Source: Poa pratensis | Lineage: Eukaryota; Streptophyta; Magnoliopsida; Poales; Poaceae | DNA: 64,000 nucleotides | NCBI GenBank assembly: GCA_947311845.1 | Contig: CAMZMU010000034.1 | Coordinates: forward strand, 84,682,527 to 84,746,526 | Direction of reading: 5' to 3' | Shown: in pieces, positions 11,135-20,302 of the stretch | How positions within the stretch are numbered: position 1 is the first letter of the stretch | How the letters are laid out: each line of letters opens with the position of its first letter | Position numbers and translations under genes: made by a program | Notes under the pieces: generated by a model | What the model saw: the letters and a program-made list of their open reading frames with translations, nothing else | What the model was told of the DNA's origin: nothing | The model's database searches: none

Positions 11135-12354
11135 TAAACCTGAGAATGGGTTTTGTTTAACCGGCCGAAATAGTTTGGTTTTGTATATGGGCTTATTTGG
11201 TTCAGGTGCTAATGGGCTAACTGCGCGAACAGTTCGGTTTAAGTTTAGTTTCGTGGAAAATTAAGTTTGGTGTGGGCAGGTCTGGGTTCGACCCATCACG
11301 CTTCGACAGGTCTAAACCTGTGGTTCCAAACCCGGTTCCTGACTCGGTCGCCATCCCCTTCTTCCCCGTGATTCCGTTGCCGCCGCCGCTGCCGCTCGCC
11401 GTCCGCCCCTGCCGCTCGCCGTACTCGCCGCCCCTGCATCTCGTCGTCCGCCCGTCCCTGAGCCCGCCCTCGCCGAGGAGCTTTTGGGGAGGAAGCCAAG
11501 GGAGCACCGCGGCCAAGTCGGCCGTGCCCGCCGGCCAGGACGTGTGCGGCTCGACTCTCCACTCTGGAGCTCGCCGGCGAGGAACGGACTACAACGTGAT
11601 TCTCCCCTCTGACGCTCGCCGGTGATGCTTCCTCGACCTCCTCGCCCGCGACCTCCCAGCCTCGGCGCTTCTCGTCCCCTACAACCTCCTCCTCCGCGCC
11701 CCCTCCCGTGTCGGGCAGCTTGGCCTCGCCTCCGGCCTCCCCCTCGAGATGCGCGACCGGGGCGTCGCCGCGGACGCCTACTCCTCGCCGCGCTCAGCCG
11801 CTCATGGAGTCCGGCGTCGTGGCAACAGACCTCGCGCTTCTCCCGCCTCCGGGCCGCCAGGACAAGGACCGACCTCAAGGCCTACAACGCTGCCGCCGCC
11901 GCATATTGCAAGTCCAACCTGCTCCGCGACGCCAAGCGTCTGCTGCTCCACGACATCCTCGCCGGCGGCGTCGCTTCCGGCCTTCTCTTCGCACGCCCGC
12001 GGAGCGACGTCGGCTCTAGCGTGGGTGCGGCCTGCTCATGCCCGGCAAGCTGCTGCTCCGTTCAAAAAAAGCAGCAGCAGCAACTAGCTAGCTACTGATC
12101 GATGGTTCATCTTCACGTGCGCGCGCACCACCCAGCTAGCTAATCGATCCTCTGGTCGAACCCACGGTTACGTATTGGGTTTAAACCCACGGTTACGTGT
12201 TGGGTCTAAATCAGTTCAAGTGGAGAACATAGTGGGTTTAGTTTTGGTTGGGCTGGAAACGATGTTAGGTGGGTTCAGTTGGGTTTGGCTAACACGGAAA
12301 TGTGTACGGGTATGGTTGAGGTTCGGTTGAAGTTTGACACCATTCTCAGGTTTA
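11135..12354. mobile_element. hAT-type element carrying a gene fragment (Pack-type), 1220 bp
   Basis: Termini are a 15-bp perfect inverted repeat (TAAACCTGAGAATGG at 11135; its reverse complement ends at 12354). Flanks are a perfect 8-bp duplication CCCACCAG (11127-11134 and 12355-12362). The size of the TSD and the TA start fit hAT. An alternative 10-bp TSD with a shorter TIR would suggest a MULE. The interior near both ends is rich in GGTTTGGGTTT-like motifs; the middle (about 11300-12060) is very GC-rich and includes a PPR-like coding fragment. Insertion splits the CACTA transposase gene. Confidence 0.85.
11620..11985 (+). pseudogene. Captured PPR-protein gene fragment
   Basis: Across frames the DNA encodes segments typical of grass PPR proteins: LLARDLPASALLVPYNLLLR, then EMRDRGVAADAYS, then FSRLRAAR…DLKAYNAAAAAYCKSNLLRDAKRLL. 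The spacing (…VAADAYSS…, then …DLKAYNAAAAAYC… with the A-KLL-tail) follows the PPR helix pair. Small deletions shift the frame twice, and no start, transit peptide or complete repeat array is present. It lies wholly between the hAT termini, so I infer that the element captured it from a host gene. The donor gene is not in this window. Confidence 0.65.
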
Positions 12355-13096
12355 CCCACCAGGACACACCTCGGCAGGCTCGATGGATTGGTCACCACGA
12401 CGGCTACCGCTCAATCTTTGTCGGCATTCATGGTAAAAAAGACGACCTCGACAGGGCTCACCGGGTCGCGCTACAACACTTAAAAGTGACCGAATATTAT
12501 GTGGAAGAGCACAAAATCTTAATCGAGCAGAATTACGTCGACATGAGACGGCAGAGGAAGAAGGGAGACGTAATCAGAGAGCACAACTCCAGCTTGACGC
12601 GTTGGTTCAAGAAAAGGCAACTGCTTGAAGCAGAGAGCAGGAAGCCATCTACGGAAGAGGAAAAACTCATATTCTCCTTATCACAGGGCCCCGGGCAGAA
12701 CGTAAAGACCTATCAGTCGTACGACATCGGCGGTTTCAGATTCTGCACCGAGGAAAAGGACACGTATAGCGAATATCAAAACTCAGGAGTAACTATGCTA
12801 TCCTACGCCGATGATGAGGCTACTGTCAAGGAAAGATTCTTCGGAAGGATCGAGGAGATATGGGAGCTCAACTACTGTGGAGAGTTCGTGCCAATGTTCC
12901 GTGTGAGATGGGCCAAGGACGTCGTCAAAGAAGACCGGTATTTTACCACCATGGTTATACCCGATGCCAAATCGAAGAATGCCTCCGCAAAAAATCTCAA
13001 GATGCCCGGCCTAAAGTATTCAACCGCGAAGAAGGGAAAGAAGAGAAGCTAGCTCTGAACCGGCCGGGACGAAGAAGACTTTTTTGGTGTATTAAT

Positions 13097-13116
13097 TTGT
13101 GTGTGTGTGTGTGTGA
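13097..13116. repeat. (GT)n microsatellite
   Basis: A short uninterrupted GT dinucleotide run lies just after the end of the transposase remnant. Confidence 0.8.
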
Positions 13117-13317
13117 CAGACAATCATATATATGTATATCATGAATAAAATAATGGTATACTAACAAATGTGTGTATATTCTTTTTTAATGTATGTATGT
13201 TCTTTCTTTAAATATAACCAAAAATGTTTTTTTAAAAGAACAACAAATGTGTTTGTGTTTTTTAAAGGAAAAACAAATGTGTTTGTGTTTTTTAAAAGAA
13301 ATACAAATTCATGCCAA

Positions 13318-13410
13318 CGAATTTTGTGGCGCATCCTCCACCTGGTGCGCCACAGAATTATGGAATTCTGTGGCGCATCTGCGTGGGGATGCGCCACAGA
13401 ATTCTGGCAC
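13318..13410. repeat. Internal copy of the CACTA palindrome motif
   Basis: Two GTGGCGCA…TGCGCCACAG hairpins occur between the two genes of the element, far from either end. The sequence after them (13430-13760) is extremely GC-rich. The position suggests a duplicated end or a regulatory region for the second gene. Confidence 0.7.
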
Positions 13411-14309
13411 TTAGCCATATTTTTGGCTCGGCCTCCTCTTTCGCGCCCACGTACACACGCGCCCACACGCCACGCACCCGACACGCGCGCGCCCACGACG
13501 CGCCCGGCGACGTCCTCCCCACACCGGCCACCTCCCGCGCCGGCGACCTCCCCTCCCCCGCCGATCTCGCCGCCGGCGACCTCCTCTTTCGCGCCCCGCC
13601 CTCGCCGCGCCCCGCCTCGCCGCGCCCCTCCCTCCAAGCGCCCTCGCCGCGCCCCGCACCTCGACACCGACGCCGCCGGCCTCGACACCGCCGTCCTCTC
13701 CATCCCCTCCCCGAGGTGCTGCCTCTCTTCCATCCCTCTCCCTCCCCTCCACACCTGCACATAAGGTGTTTGGTGAAATGCCAAACCAAATTTTTTTGAA
13801 AAAATTGATGATTTGGTTGTTGATTGCTTGCTGCAAGTAGTTGTTAATACTTCTAGTTGCTGCTAGTGGTGTTTAGTCAATTTTGGAGACCAAAAAATTT
13901 GAAATTTTGCTAAGTTAAATATGGTCACTGTTTAAACATACCTACAAAAATGCCTTCAATTAAGGTTCTAGATGTATTCAAAAAATTATTTCTGGGGTTA
14001 ATTATGAAGTACTAACTTAGTACAAGAGATCCATGAGGGTTAATGTGAAATAGGATCAAGATTTGATGCTTTAGAAATGCTCCAAAGTTGGTACTTTTTA
14101 AAGGAAATGAAGATATATATGGATGTGAATTTTCTTATTTTTTTTCTTGTGCAGACCACCGGCTTCGACTACATCAACTATCTCCTCAACTACAGTTCCC
14201 CCTTTGGTGAGCTATTGGTTAACCCGGTGACCATGTGTTCTGTGCTACCACGACCATCGTGTCGTGGTTGTTTGTGTTCCGACCAGCGTGTCGTGTATGT
14301 GGATGTTGC

Positions 14310-14750
14310 CGGCCGTAGATACCGGCAACATGATTTGTGAAATCTATGCAGGTAACCATGAGGCCCTTGAGTTTGCCGGAACGTCGATTAACTTCCGTTC
14401 CGGCAAATTCGGGTACTCCATATGTCCCTTTTTTAGCAAAGGTCATGCCGAATTTTTTCGTGAATTTTGGCATGACTTTGCTAAAAATAGGACATGTGGA
14501 GATGTGGATGTGGTATTGTGTTTGTTGTCGGCCGGCAGATGTGGATATGTGTTTGTTGTTGGCCGGCCGGAGATGCCGGCAACATGATTTGTGAAATGTC
14601 TGCAGGTACCCATGAGGCCCTTGAGTTTGCCGGAACGTCGATTAACTTCCGTTCCGGCAAATTCGGGTACTCCATATGTCCCTTTTTTAGCAAAGGTCAT
14701 GCCGAAATTTTTCGTGAATTTTGGCATGGCTTTGCTAAAAACAAGACATA
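14310..14750. repeat. 254-bp tandem duplication with nested hairpins
   Basis: A segment beginning near 14310 recurs 254 bases later (anchor CATGAGGCCC at 14357 and 14611). Each copy contains two inverted repeats: TTTGCCGGAAC with GTTCCGGCAAA, and TTAGCAAAGGTCATGCC with GGCATGACTTTGCTAA. It lies in the leader of the second CACTA gene. Frames on both strands here only mirror the repeat. Confidence 0.85.
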
Positions 14751-14861
14751 TGGGGTATTGCGACTAATGCATGGGCCGGGTATCTTAGTACTTAATTAAG
14801 TGATTTTTTCTTATATTTGGTGTACTAACTTCGACATTTTTTTCTTATAGGTGAGACGAAC

Positions 14862-16670
14862 ATGGCTGACAATAACGAGGCCGGGGTTCTCGAACAGGAG
14901 GCGAGGAACCGATAGAGGAAAATAGTATGATTCAGACGGTCATCGCACAGGCAGTGACAACGACGTTCACGTCGATCTTTACTACCGTCTGTGAGTCTGT
15001 CAGGGTTTGGATTGAGGGAGGGAGAAAAGGGCCTCCCCCAGTGATCAGCTTTGGCTCCAACAAGTACTCAATCAATGTGCCTACTACAGAAGATGCACCC
15101 CCAGCATCCCCAGAGGTAAAGAAGAAGAAGCACAGGAAGAGAAGTAAGCCAGCTCCTAAGACGACTATCCGGGGGTATGAAGACATGGTATCACCCCGTG
15201 CGGATGGCTTGAGCCGAGTTCATGAAGCTGGTCAACCGATCCTGTCTCGGGAGCTGCTCCACCTCGCAGACGGATGCATGCTCTCTTTGCAAAATGCTAT
15301 CTTGACGCGAGAGAGCAACCTTCTTAAAGAAGATAATCCAAATTACCCGGTGTTCACTGTCAAGGTGCCAAAAGACTTGGCCGAGTTCGTCCATGAAACC
15401 CCCGCGGATCTGTTTTTCATATCGTACGAGGACGTCTTCAGGCTGTTTCACTTTAGACGGCTGGACTATAACTTGGTCCGCCTATACGCGCTCAACCAGG
15501 CGATGAGGATCAGGAGAGATAATACCCCGTACATCAAGGTAGTGGATCCCTACTACATGCGTGACAGCTGCTGGTGGAAGGATCAACGACACGGGCCAAG
15601 GCCACGAAGTTCCTCCAGAGAATCATGCTGAACAACAAGGATAAGAACAGCTTTCTTATGCCTTTCTTTTCCGAGTAAGTACACATCCGGTCGCCGCCGT
15701 CGTATCTTATGCTTTCTTATAGATTTCTTCCGTTGTTGATCCTTTCCAACATTCCGTTTCAATTGTGTTGAGCAGTGACGAGTACGCAGTACTCATCGTC
15801 GTAAGCCCGAGGTGGTCCGTTGCCACTTATTTCGACTCGGGGAGTCTTAAAGACTACACCAGAATAAAGGGTGTTCTCGATGAGGCTCTCGAGGGCTATG
15901 CCCAAAAGGGAGGCCACTTCCACAAAGAAAAGAATGGGGAACGTTTAACGAAGGACAACAAACACATTTTCTGGCATGGGACCGGGTTCCATTGCATCAA
16001 GCATGCGCCTGGCAGCGTGAAGGATGCCTTCTACGTCCTCCATCACATTAAAGGGCTTGTCCGGGATGTAGAGACAACGAGGTGGCCATCTAGTCTCCAA
16101 GAATGGAGCAAAAATGCGGGGGAAATCACCGATTCTGAGCTTAGAGAAGACTTCCATCGCATCCAGAGGCAGTTATCGCAAATCATTTTGGAAGATGTCA
16201 TGGAAGCAGGGGGGTCCTTACACAACGCCAGAGGTAGGATGTATTGTAAAAGAAAGCCTTGCCTCACTCGATAGAAGTGCTTCTTTATTTTCTTTATTAT
16301 AGACTTATCCACTTAATTAGATGAATAAATCATACTCTATTTATATTATTAATCAAATATATATCCCAATTCATCTCCAGGGTTGTCTAAGTGGGAGATC
16401 GAAGAACGCCTAGACGAAAGACTGCTATAAACCGTTCCCGGAGCCGATACACCAGAAGGCTCAATCCTACCAGTGGAGCTAGACGTGTTCTCCGTCAGCG
16501 ACCCAGCAAGAGACCCCAGCAGCGACTCAAGAAGAAGAGACTCCAGCGGCGACTCAAGAAGAGACTCCTGCGGTTCCTCCCGCACTCTCGACAAGTGGGC
16601 TGAGGCTGAGAAGCCAGATTCAGCGTGGGGCGCAGGAGCCCGACGATGATAAGTGGGCCCTAGTGATTGC
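14862..16670 (+). pseudogene. Second CACTA gene, Ulp1-like protease fold, degenerate
   Basis: A probable start ATG lies at 14862 (MADNNEAGVLEQ…). A frameshift near 14910 leads into the frame at 14927-15600 with a lysine-rich stretch and a conserved helical region. A second frameshift near 15590 precedes KNSFLMPFF and a GT donor at about 15676; the next exon starts at about 15774 (DEYAVLIVVSPRW…) and ends near 16234, and a last exon follows from about 16381. The pattern LIVVSPRW…YFDSG…HAPGSVKDAFYV matches the C48 (Ulp1) core, but the catalytic His and Cys positions are other residues. Accessory genes of this kind are common in cereal CACTA elements; their role is unknown. Confidence 0.65.
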
Positions 16671-16914
16671 TTAGACATTAAGACTTATGTGACATGAGAT
16701 GAACTTTTGTGCAATTAATTTGGCACTTAATTGTCACTATATATGTATGTATCTCGGGCTCTAAGTGGTGATGTACATATTTATCTGTCTGTTTTAATAC
16801 TGTGTCAAAATATATTACTGTTTCTATTATTTTCTGTATAAATTCTGTAATATACCTGTATTATTGTCAAATACAGCAAATAATCGATAATATATACAAG
16901 AAATAATTTAGTGC

Positions 16915-17190
16915 CGCACGATAAATAATTTTGTGGCGCACCATATTCTGTGGCGCACGAACAAAGTGCGCCACAGATACATTATTGTCAAATACAGCAA
17001 ATAATCGAAATTCTTTCTGTGGCGCATGGAAAATAATTTAGTGGCGTATTTCTGGAGGTGCGTCACAGAATTGTCTACTTTCTGTGGCGCATGGTTCCGT
17101 GCGCCACAGAAATAAATTTTTTTGTGGCGAGAATTCTGTGGCGCACCGACCATACGCCACAGAAACAGTTTTTGGTGCGTCACAGAAAGG
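16915..17190. repeat. 3' subterminal palindrome array of the CACTA element
   Basis: Several CTGTGGCGCA…TGCGCCACAG units occur, some mutated to GTGGCGTA or GTGCGTCACAG. They mirror the 5' array and end with the terminal inverted repeat. A 27-base AT-rich segment with ATTGTCAAATACAGCAAATA occurs twice, at about 16862 and 16983. Confidence 0.85.
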
Positions 17191-17395
17191 CACTTCCCTA
17201 CTAGTGTCGGTTGCATAAGATCTTTAAAAGAAGAAGAGCTGATGTGATTCCAAAGAGCGAAAGGAAGAGAGATCCTAGAACGATGATGGGACGATAGAAG
17301 GTGATAAGAAGGCAAACGTTCGCCTGGCGTTTCGCAGCGCGGCGCAGCTCTTGGGCGCCGTTGACTCAAAGGATCGCTGGGTGAGCTAAGTAAAG

Positions 17396-17707
17396 AGGAG
17401 AACAGAAGATGGTACCAGGCGTAACAAGCTGTTGGTGGACAAGAATGAGAAGGTTGTTATGATTGTATGTGTTCTGTAGTGTGTTGCTAGATGCTGTTTT
17501 AGTTGGGTTAGTTTGGAGTCCGGTGGTTTGAGGCTTGTGTTGGTTGTGTAAGAACTTTGGTTTGGTAGTGTTTTTCTGTAGAAATTCTAGTAAAAGTAGA
17601 GGTTGGAGGTGGTGAGATGAAGGTGGCGTAAAAACAACAGCTTGTATTATGGGTTTCGTTTTAATAAAATGAAATCGGGGGCGGAGCCCTTTCAATCTAA
17701 AAAAAAG
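17396..17707 (+). mobile_element. LINE 3' end
   Basis: The stretch has no coding frame but ends TTTTAATAAAATGAAATCGG…GGAGCCC…TCTAAAAAAAAG, the typical 3' end of cereal LINEs with a short A tail at about 17697-17705. Only the 3' UTR is recognisable; the 5' boundary is uncertain. Confidence 0.55.
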
Positions 17708-17734
17708 CAACTACTCCTACATGTCTTCGGTGCT

Positions 17735-17943
17735 AAGAGCAAGTACAATAAGATACAGTCAACAGGCTGTAAGAATTTTAATAATATATTTATGCTTACA
17801 TGGAGGAGAGAGAATATGAGAGAGATTGGAAGCGGGCTCTCATGGAAGAGCCAGCTGCAGCACGTGCTCCTATGCACTTTGTGAGAGTAAAAGATGGGCC
17901 AACTATTAATAAAGTAAAATATATTTATAGCCAACTATTATAG
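17735..17943. mobile_element. MITE, truncated
   Basis: It starts AAGAGCAAGTACAATAAG and contains AACAGGCTGTAAG and, near the right end, GCCAACTATTATAG. These are terminal and internal motifs of a common cereal MITE family whose far end would read …TTGTACTTGCTC. That end is missing, apparently cut by the LINE tail at 17944. Confidence 0.5.
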
Positions 17944-18308
17944 TTTTTTTTTGCGGGGGTAAAGAAATGTATTAAATGATCAAAGAGTTGTTACAATCTT
18001 TCTGGATATGATCCTGAAGAAACTCAGGAACCGACCATACCCAAACCTGAGATCTTTGGTTTTGCAACCCAAAACTAGCTAACTCATGACTAACAGTATT
18101 ACATATTCTGGGAATTTTCAATAATACCCCCACACGATCCGAAGCGATGAGAGACCGGAGATCAGCCACCAGATGGGCCAACGTTGAACTATCCCGATCC
18201 TTACTTGTTGCCAACTGTACCAGCTCGGAACAAGCTATTAAGTTGGCTATAGATGACAATTCACTTTTTCTGGTGTGGCAGTTGGACCCCTGACAGCTGT
18301 CGACACAC
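17944..18308 (-). pseudogene. LINE 3' fragment with RNase H-like C-terminus
   Basis: The minus-strand frame (…NLIACSELVQLATS…, …VADLRSLIAS…, …CNTVSHELASFGL…) has the layout of the RNase H-like domain at the end of plant LINE ORF2 proteins: a substrate-handle segment, then a helix, then N-V-HELA-FG. The T run at 17946-17953 is its A tail, so the 3' end is left. The 5' part is absent. Confidence 0.7.
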
Positions 18309-18398
18309 ATTAGGTGAATCTCCTTCTTAGACGTTGGATCAAAGTAATCCAGCTGGGCCCGCTCGCTGCCCTCGATGGGAACGAGGCACCGTTGCTGC
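18309..18398. other. Left flank of the Copia insertion
   Basis: Continuous with 24478 onward before the Copia element inserted: removing it gives one GCTGC. The joined sequence is GC-rich. I cannot assign it. Confidence 0.4.
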
Positions 18399-18617
18399 TG
18401 TTAGAAACAAGCTAGCAGTTAACAGCAGTTAACAAGTAGCTTTAGATATAGGCTACTTAGGCAGTTAGAAAACTTGGCGTTGTCCAAACGCTGTGTCCAC
18501 CGAAGAGACACAAACACTGTAACCGACCATGTAACACGACTGTTCGGGTACTATATATACCCCACAGTACCATCAATAAAATCAATCATTCGCTCCACTC
18601 TCTCTCGTTTCTTCTCA
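18399..18617 (+). repeat. 5' LTR of the Copia element
   Basis: TG…CA boundaries. A TATA-like TATATATA near 18551 and AATAAA near 18575 sit in the order expected for promoter and polyadenylation signals in U3/R. Confidence 0.9.
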
Positions 18618-18670
18618 CGTTATCAAGCACGCTTCGCTCTGAAAAGATAGCACAGGCCAGAAGAAGAAAG

Positions 18671-19411
18671 GTGAGAAAGGATGGCAACTTTGCCGGAACT
18701 AGCTTTTGCCTTTGCAAGGTTTGTCGCAAGACAGTATCACCCCGCTCGCCGGACCCTCGGTCCTGTTGCAGCCCGTCGCCGCTGGAATTCCGGCCGTCGC
18801 CATCAGCGTCGCCCGGACAGGCACGGTGGCCTCCGCCACCGCAGGGCACCATACTGTGCCCACCGCCGCCACCGTCGCGGCAACCACTGGACGCAGCGCC
18901 GGGAACAGACCCGGTCATGCCCCCGGTGGCCGCTGCCGAACCTGCCGTTGTAGTCGTGCCGGAGGTCGCCGCGGAAGAACTGGTCGATGCTCTGAACGAG
19001 GACGAGGCCTCTGCCTCCAACGCCTCTGTGGACGCCGATGAACTACTCAAATCCGAGCGGCTCATCGACGACCCAGAGCACGACTTCGCCTACGACACCG
19101 TGCCGGAGTTCTCCTCACCGCCCAACGCGATCCAGCCGGGGGCGGAGATGCAGGAGATCGAGATCGCGGCTCCCGCACCGGCCGCCCCGGTACTCCGCGC
19201 CCAGGCAGAGGAGAACGAGGACGCCACGCTGATCGACATCCCGACGCCCTCGCCGGAGGCCCGCGTCCTCCTCCGCACCTTCGCGTCGGCCATGGCGGCA
19301 CACCCCGCCGAAATCCGCGCCGGGACGTGGTCCCCGACGCTCCTCAGCCTCACCAACCGCCTGAGAGGGCTCCGTCTCGACGACCCTTCCGAGGGGACGA
19401 ATCGGCGCTGA
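18671..19411 (+). CDS. Extra ORF in the Copia leader, unrecognised, 246 aa
   Basis: A GC-rich open frame lies between the 5' LTR and gag, where Copia elements usually have only a short leader. The first third is proline-, serine- and cysteine-rich and may not be coding. The rest is acidic, with alanine/proline-rich linkers (PVAAAEPAVVVVPEVAAEEL, then DALNEDEASASN and DDPEHDFAYDTVPEF) and a more structured end (EARVLLRTFASAMAAHPAEI). Codon usage and GC content differ sharply from the AT-rich gag that follows. I do not recognise a family. It may be a captured host exon or an accessory gene of this retrotransposon lineage. The start codon is uncertain. Confidence 0.4.
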   Translation: MRKDGNFAGTSFCLCKVCRKTVSPRSPDPRSCCSPSPLEFRPSPSASPGQARWPPPPQGTILCPPPPPSRQPLDAAPGTDPVMPPVAAAEPAVVVVPEVAAEELVDALNEDEASASNASVDADELLKSERLIDDPEHDFAYDTVPEFSSPPNAIQPGAEMQEIEIAAPAPAAPVLRAQAEENEDATLIDIPTPSPEARVLLRTFASAMAAHPAEIRAGTWSPTLLSLTNRLRGLRLDDPSEGTNRR

Positions 19412-19581
19412 AGTCGCCGGCCACGGCGCCAGCATTCAGCACGGCGTGGCCATGGGTGTATCGGATGAGGAATTCGATTTGGGGTCGTACCCCAGTCTTC
19501 AACTCCCCGTTCCCCTTTGACCCGCTGGTGCAAGGCTGCAAGCGGTGCCGACACACGCATGGGCCAAAAGGCCAATAGGCC

Positions 19582-20302
19582 ACGCTCGTGTGTTACATAA
19601 AGAAATGCTGATTTAATATTTATTAGGCGATTTAGCAGATCACTCCGTATATTTTGGGAAACCCCTTTAACAGTATTAAACGTACTGTAATTTATATTTA
19701 GGACCCTCAGTTTGTCCTTTAGTCAGCTTAGCCATGTATTGTGTTGTAAATATAATATGACATGTTGTTAATATATTTTGCCTTCAGCATATTATAACAT
19801 GTTATGTGGTACAACAATCTATTTTTGCATTTAATTTCTTGCAAAATTTCTCATTATAAAATGTGAGATAAAAAAAAATGTGACTATCTCGAATCATTTT
19901 TTTTTTTTTTTTGCATTTTCCACCACATATATTCAACAAGAATCATATTTGTGAATCACAAGGTGATGGCATCTACTGTATAAATACAGATTATCCATTA
20001 CTGTGAGGTATATTCATTTGTCATTACGATGAATGAATATCTCCAAAGTGCTCTTCCAAATATATTAAAGTCAAAGTATTAACACAGGGTACTAGACGGG
20101 CGTCTACTGACATACGTCAGATTATGCTTCCTAGTACTGAGAGGTGTACTCCATAAAATGGAGATTATCTACAATGTGTTAACTTGAAATTCGAAGATCT
20201 ACACATGTTTGATTCTAAAGCATCAGCTTAAAATTGTTCCTCTAGAACAAAATTGTTGTTTACCAAAATAAATTTTACTATCAAGTAAAATTAATCAAAT
20301 GC
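19582..20302. other. AT-rich leader of the Copia element
   Basis: No coding frame is seen. The segment is AT-rich with T runs (19895-19911) and separates the GC-rich ORF from gag. Confidence 0.5.

Larger units (their letters stand above)
10860..13052 (+). pseudogene. CACTA TNPD-type transposase, 5'-truncated and split by a hAT element
   Basis: The left part (about 10907-11126) encodes a DUF4218-like segment: a VHLLLHVVDDIRQLGP stretch, then MPFERQNGVMKGYVRNRARP and CISFCQNYL. The right part (about 12363-13052) encodes the following region and a DUF4216-like domain (HNSSLTRWFK near 12580, then GGFRFCTEEK and YQNSGVTMLSYADD). The two halves become continuous if the element at 11135-12354 is removed. 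One further frameshift is needed near 12400. The N-terminal catalytic part of the transposase is absent: sequence before 10907 is a copy of a non-coding segment also present at 14260-14306. The product could not act as a full transposase. Confidence 0.8.
10040..17206 (+). mobile_element. Complete CACTA DNA transposon, 7167 bp
   Basis: The element starts CACTAGTAGGGAAGTG and ends with its exact reverse complement, CACTTCCCTACTAGTG. It is flanked by a perfect 3-bp target site duplication TCG (10037-10039 and 17207-17209), as expected for CACTA transposons. Subterminal regions (10055-10500 and 16910-17190) are packed with CTGTGGCGCA…TGCGCCACAG palindromes, the likely binding sites for the transposase complex. 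Inside are a 5'-truncated, split TNPD-type gene and a degenerate Ulp1-like second gene. The ends look intact, so it could still be mobilised in trans, but its own transposase gene is broken. Confidence 0.95.

Noticed and set aside
11135..12354. MULE instead of hAT for the gene-carrying element
   Set aside because: A 9-10 bp duplication is possible only if the TIR is shortened by two bases; the 8-bp duplication with a 15-bp perfect TIR explains the ends best, though the alternative is not excluded.
13161..13836. 200-codon frames on both strands around the GC-rich block
   Set aside because: Composition-driven overlap of frames in the CACTA leader, with proline/arginine/alanine low complexity and no homology pattern.
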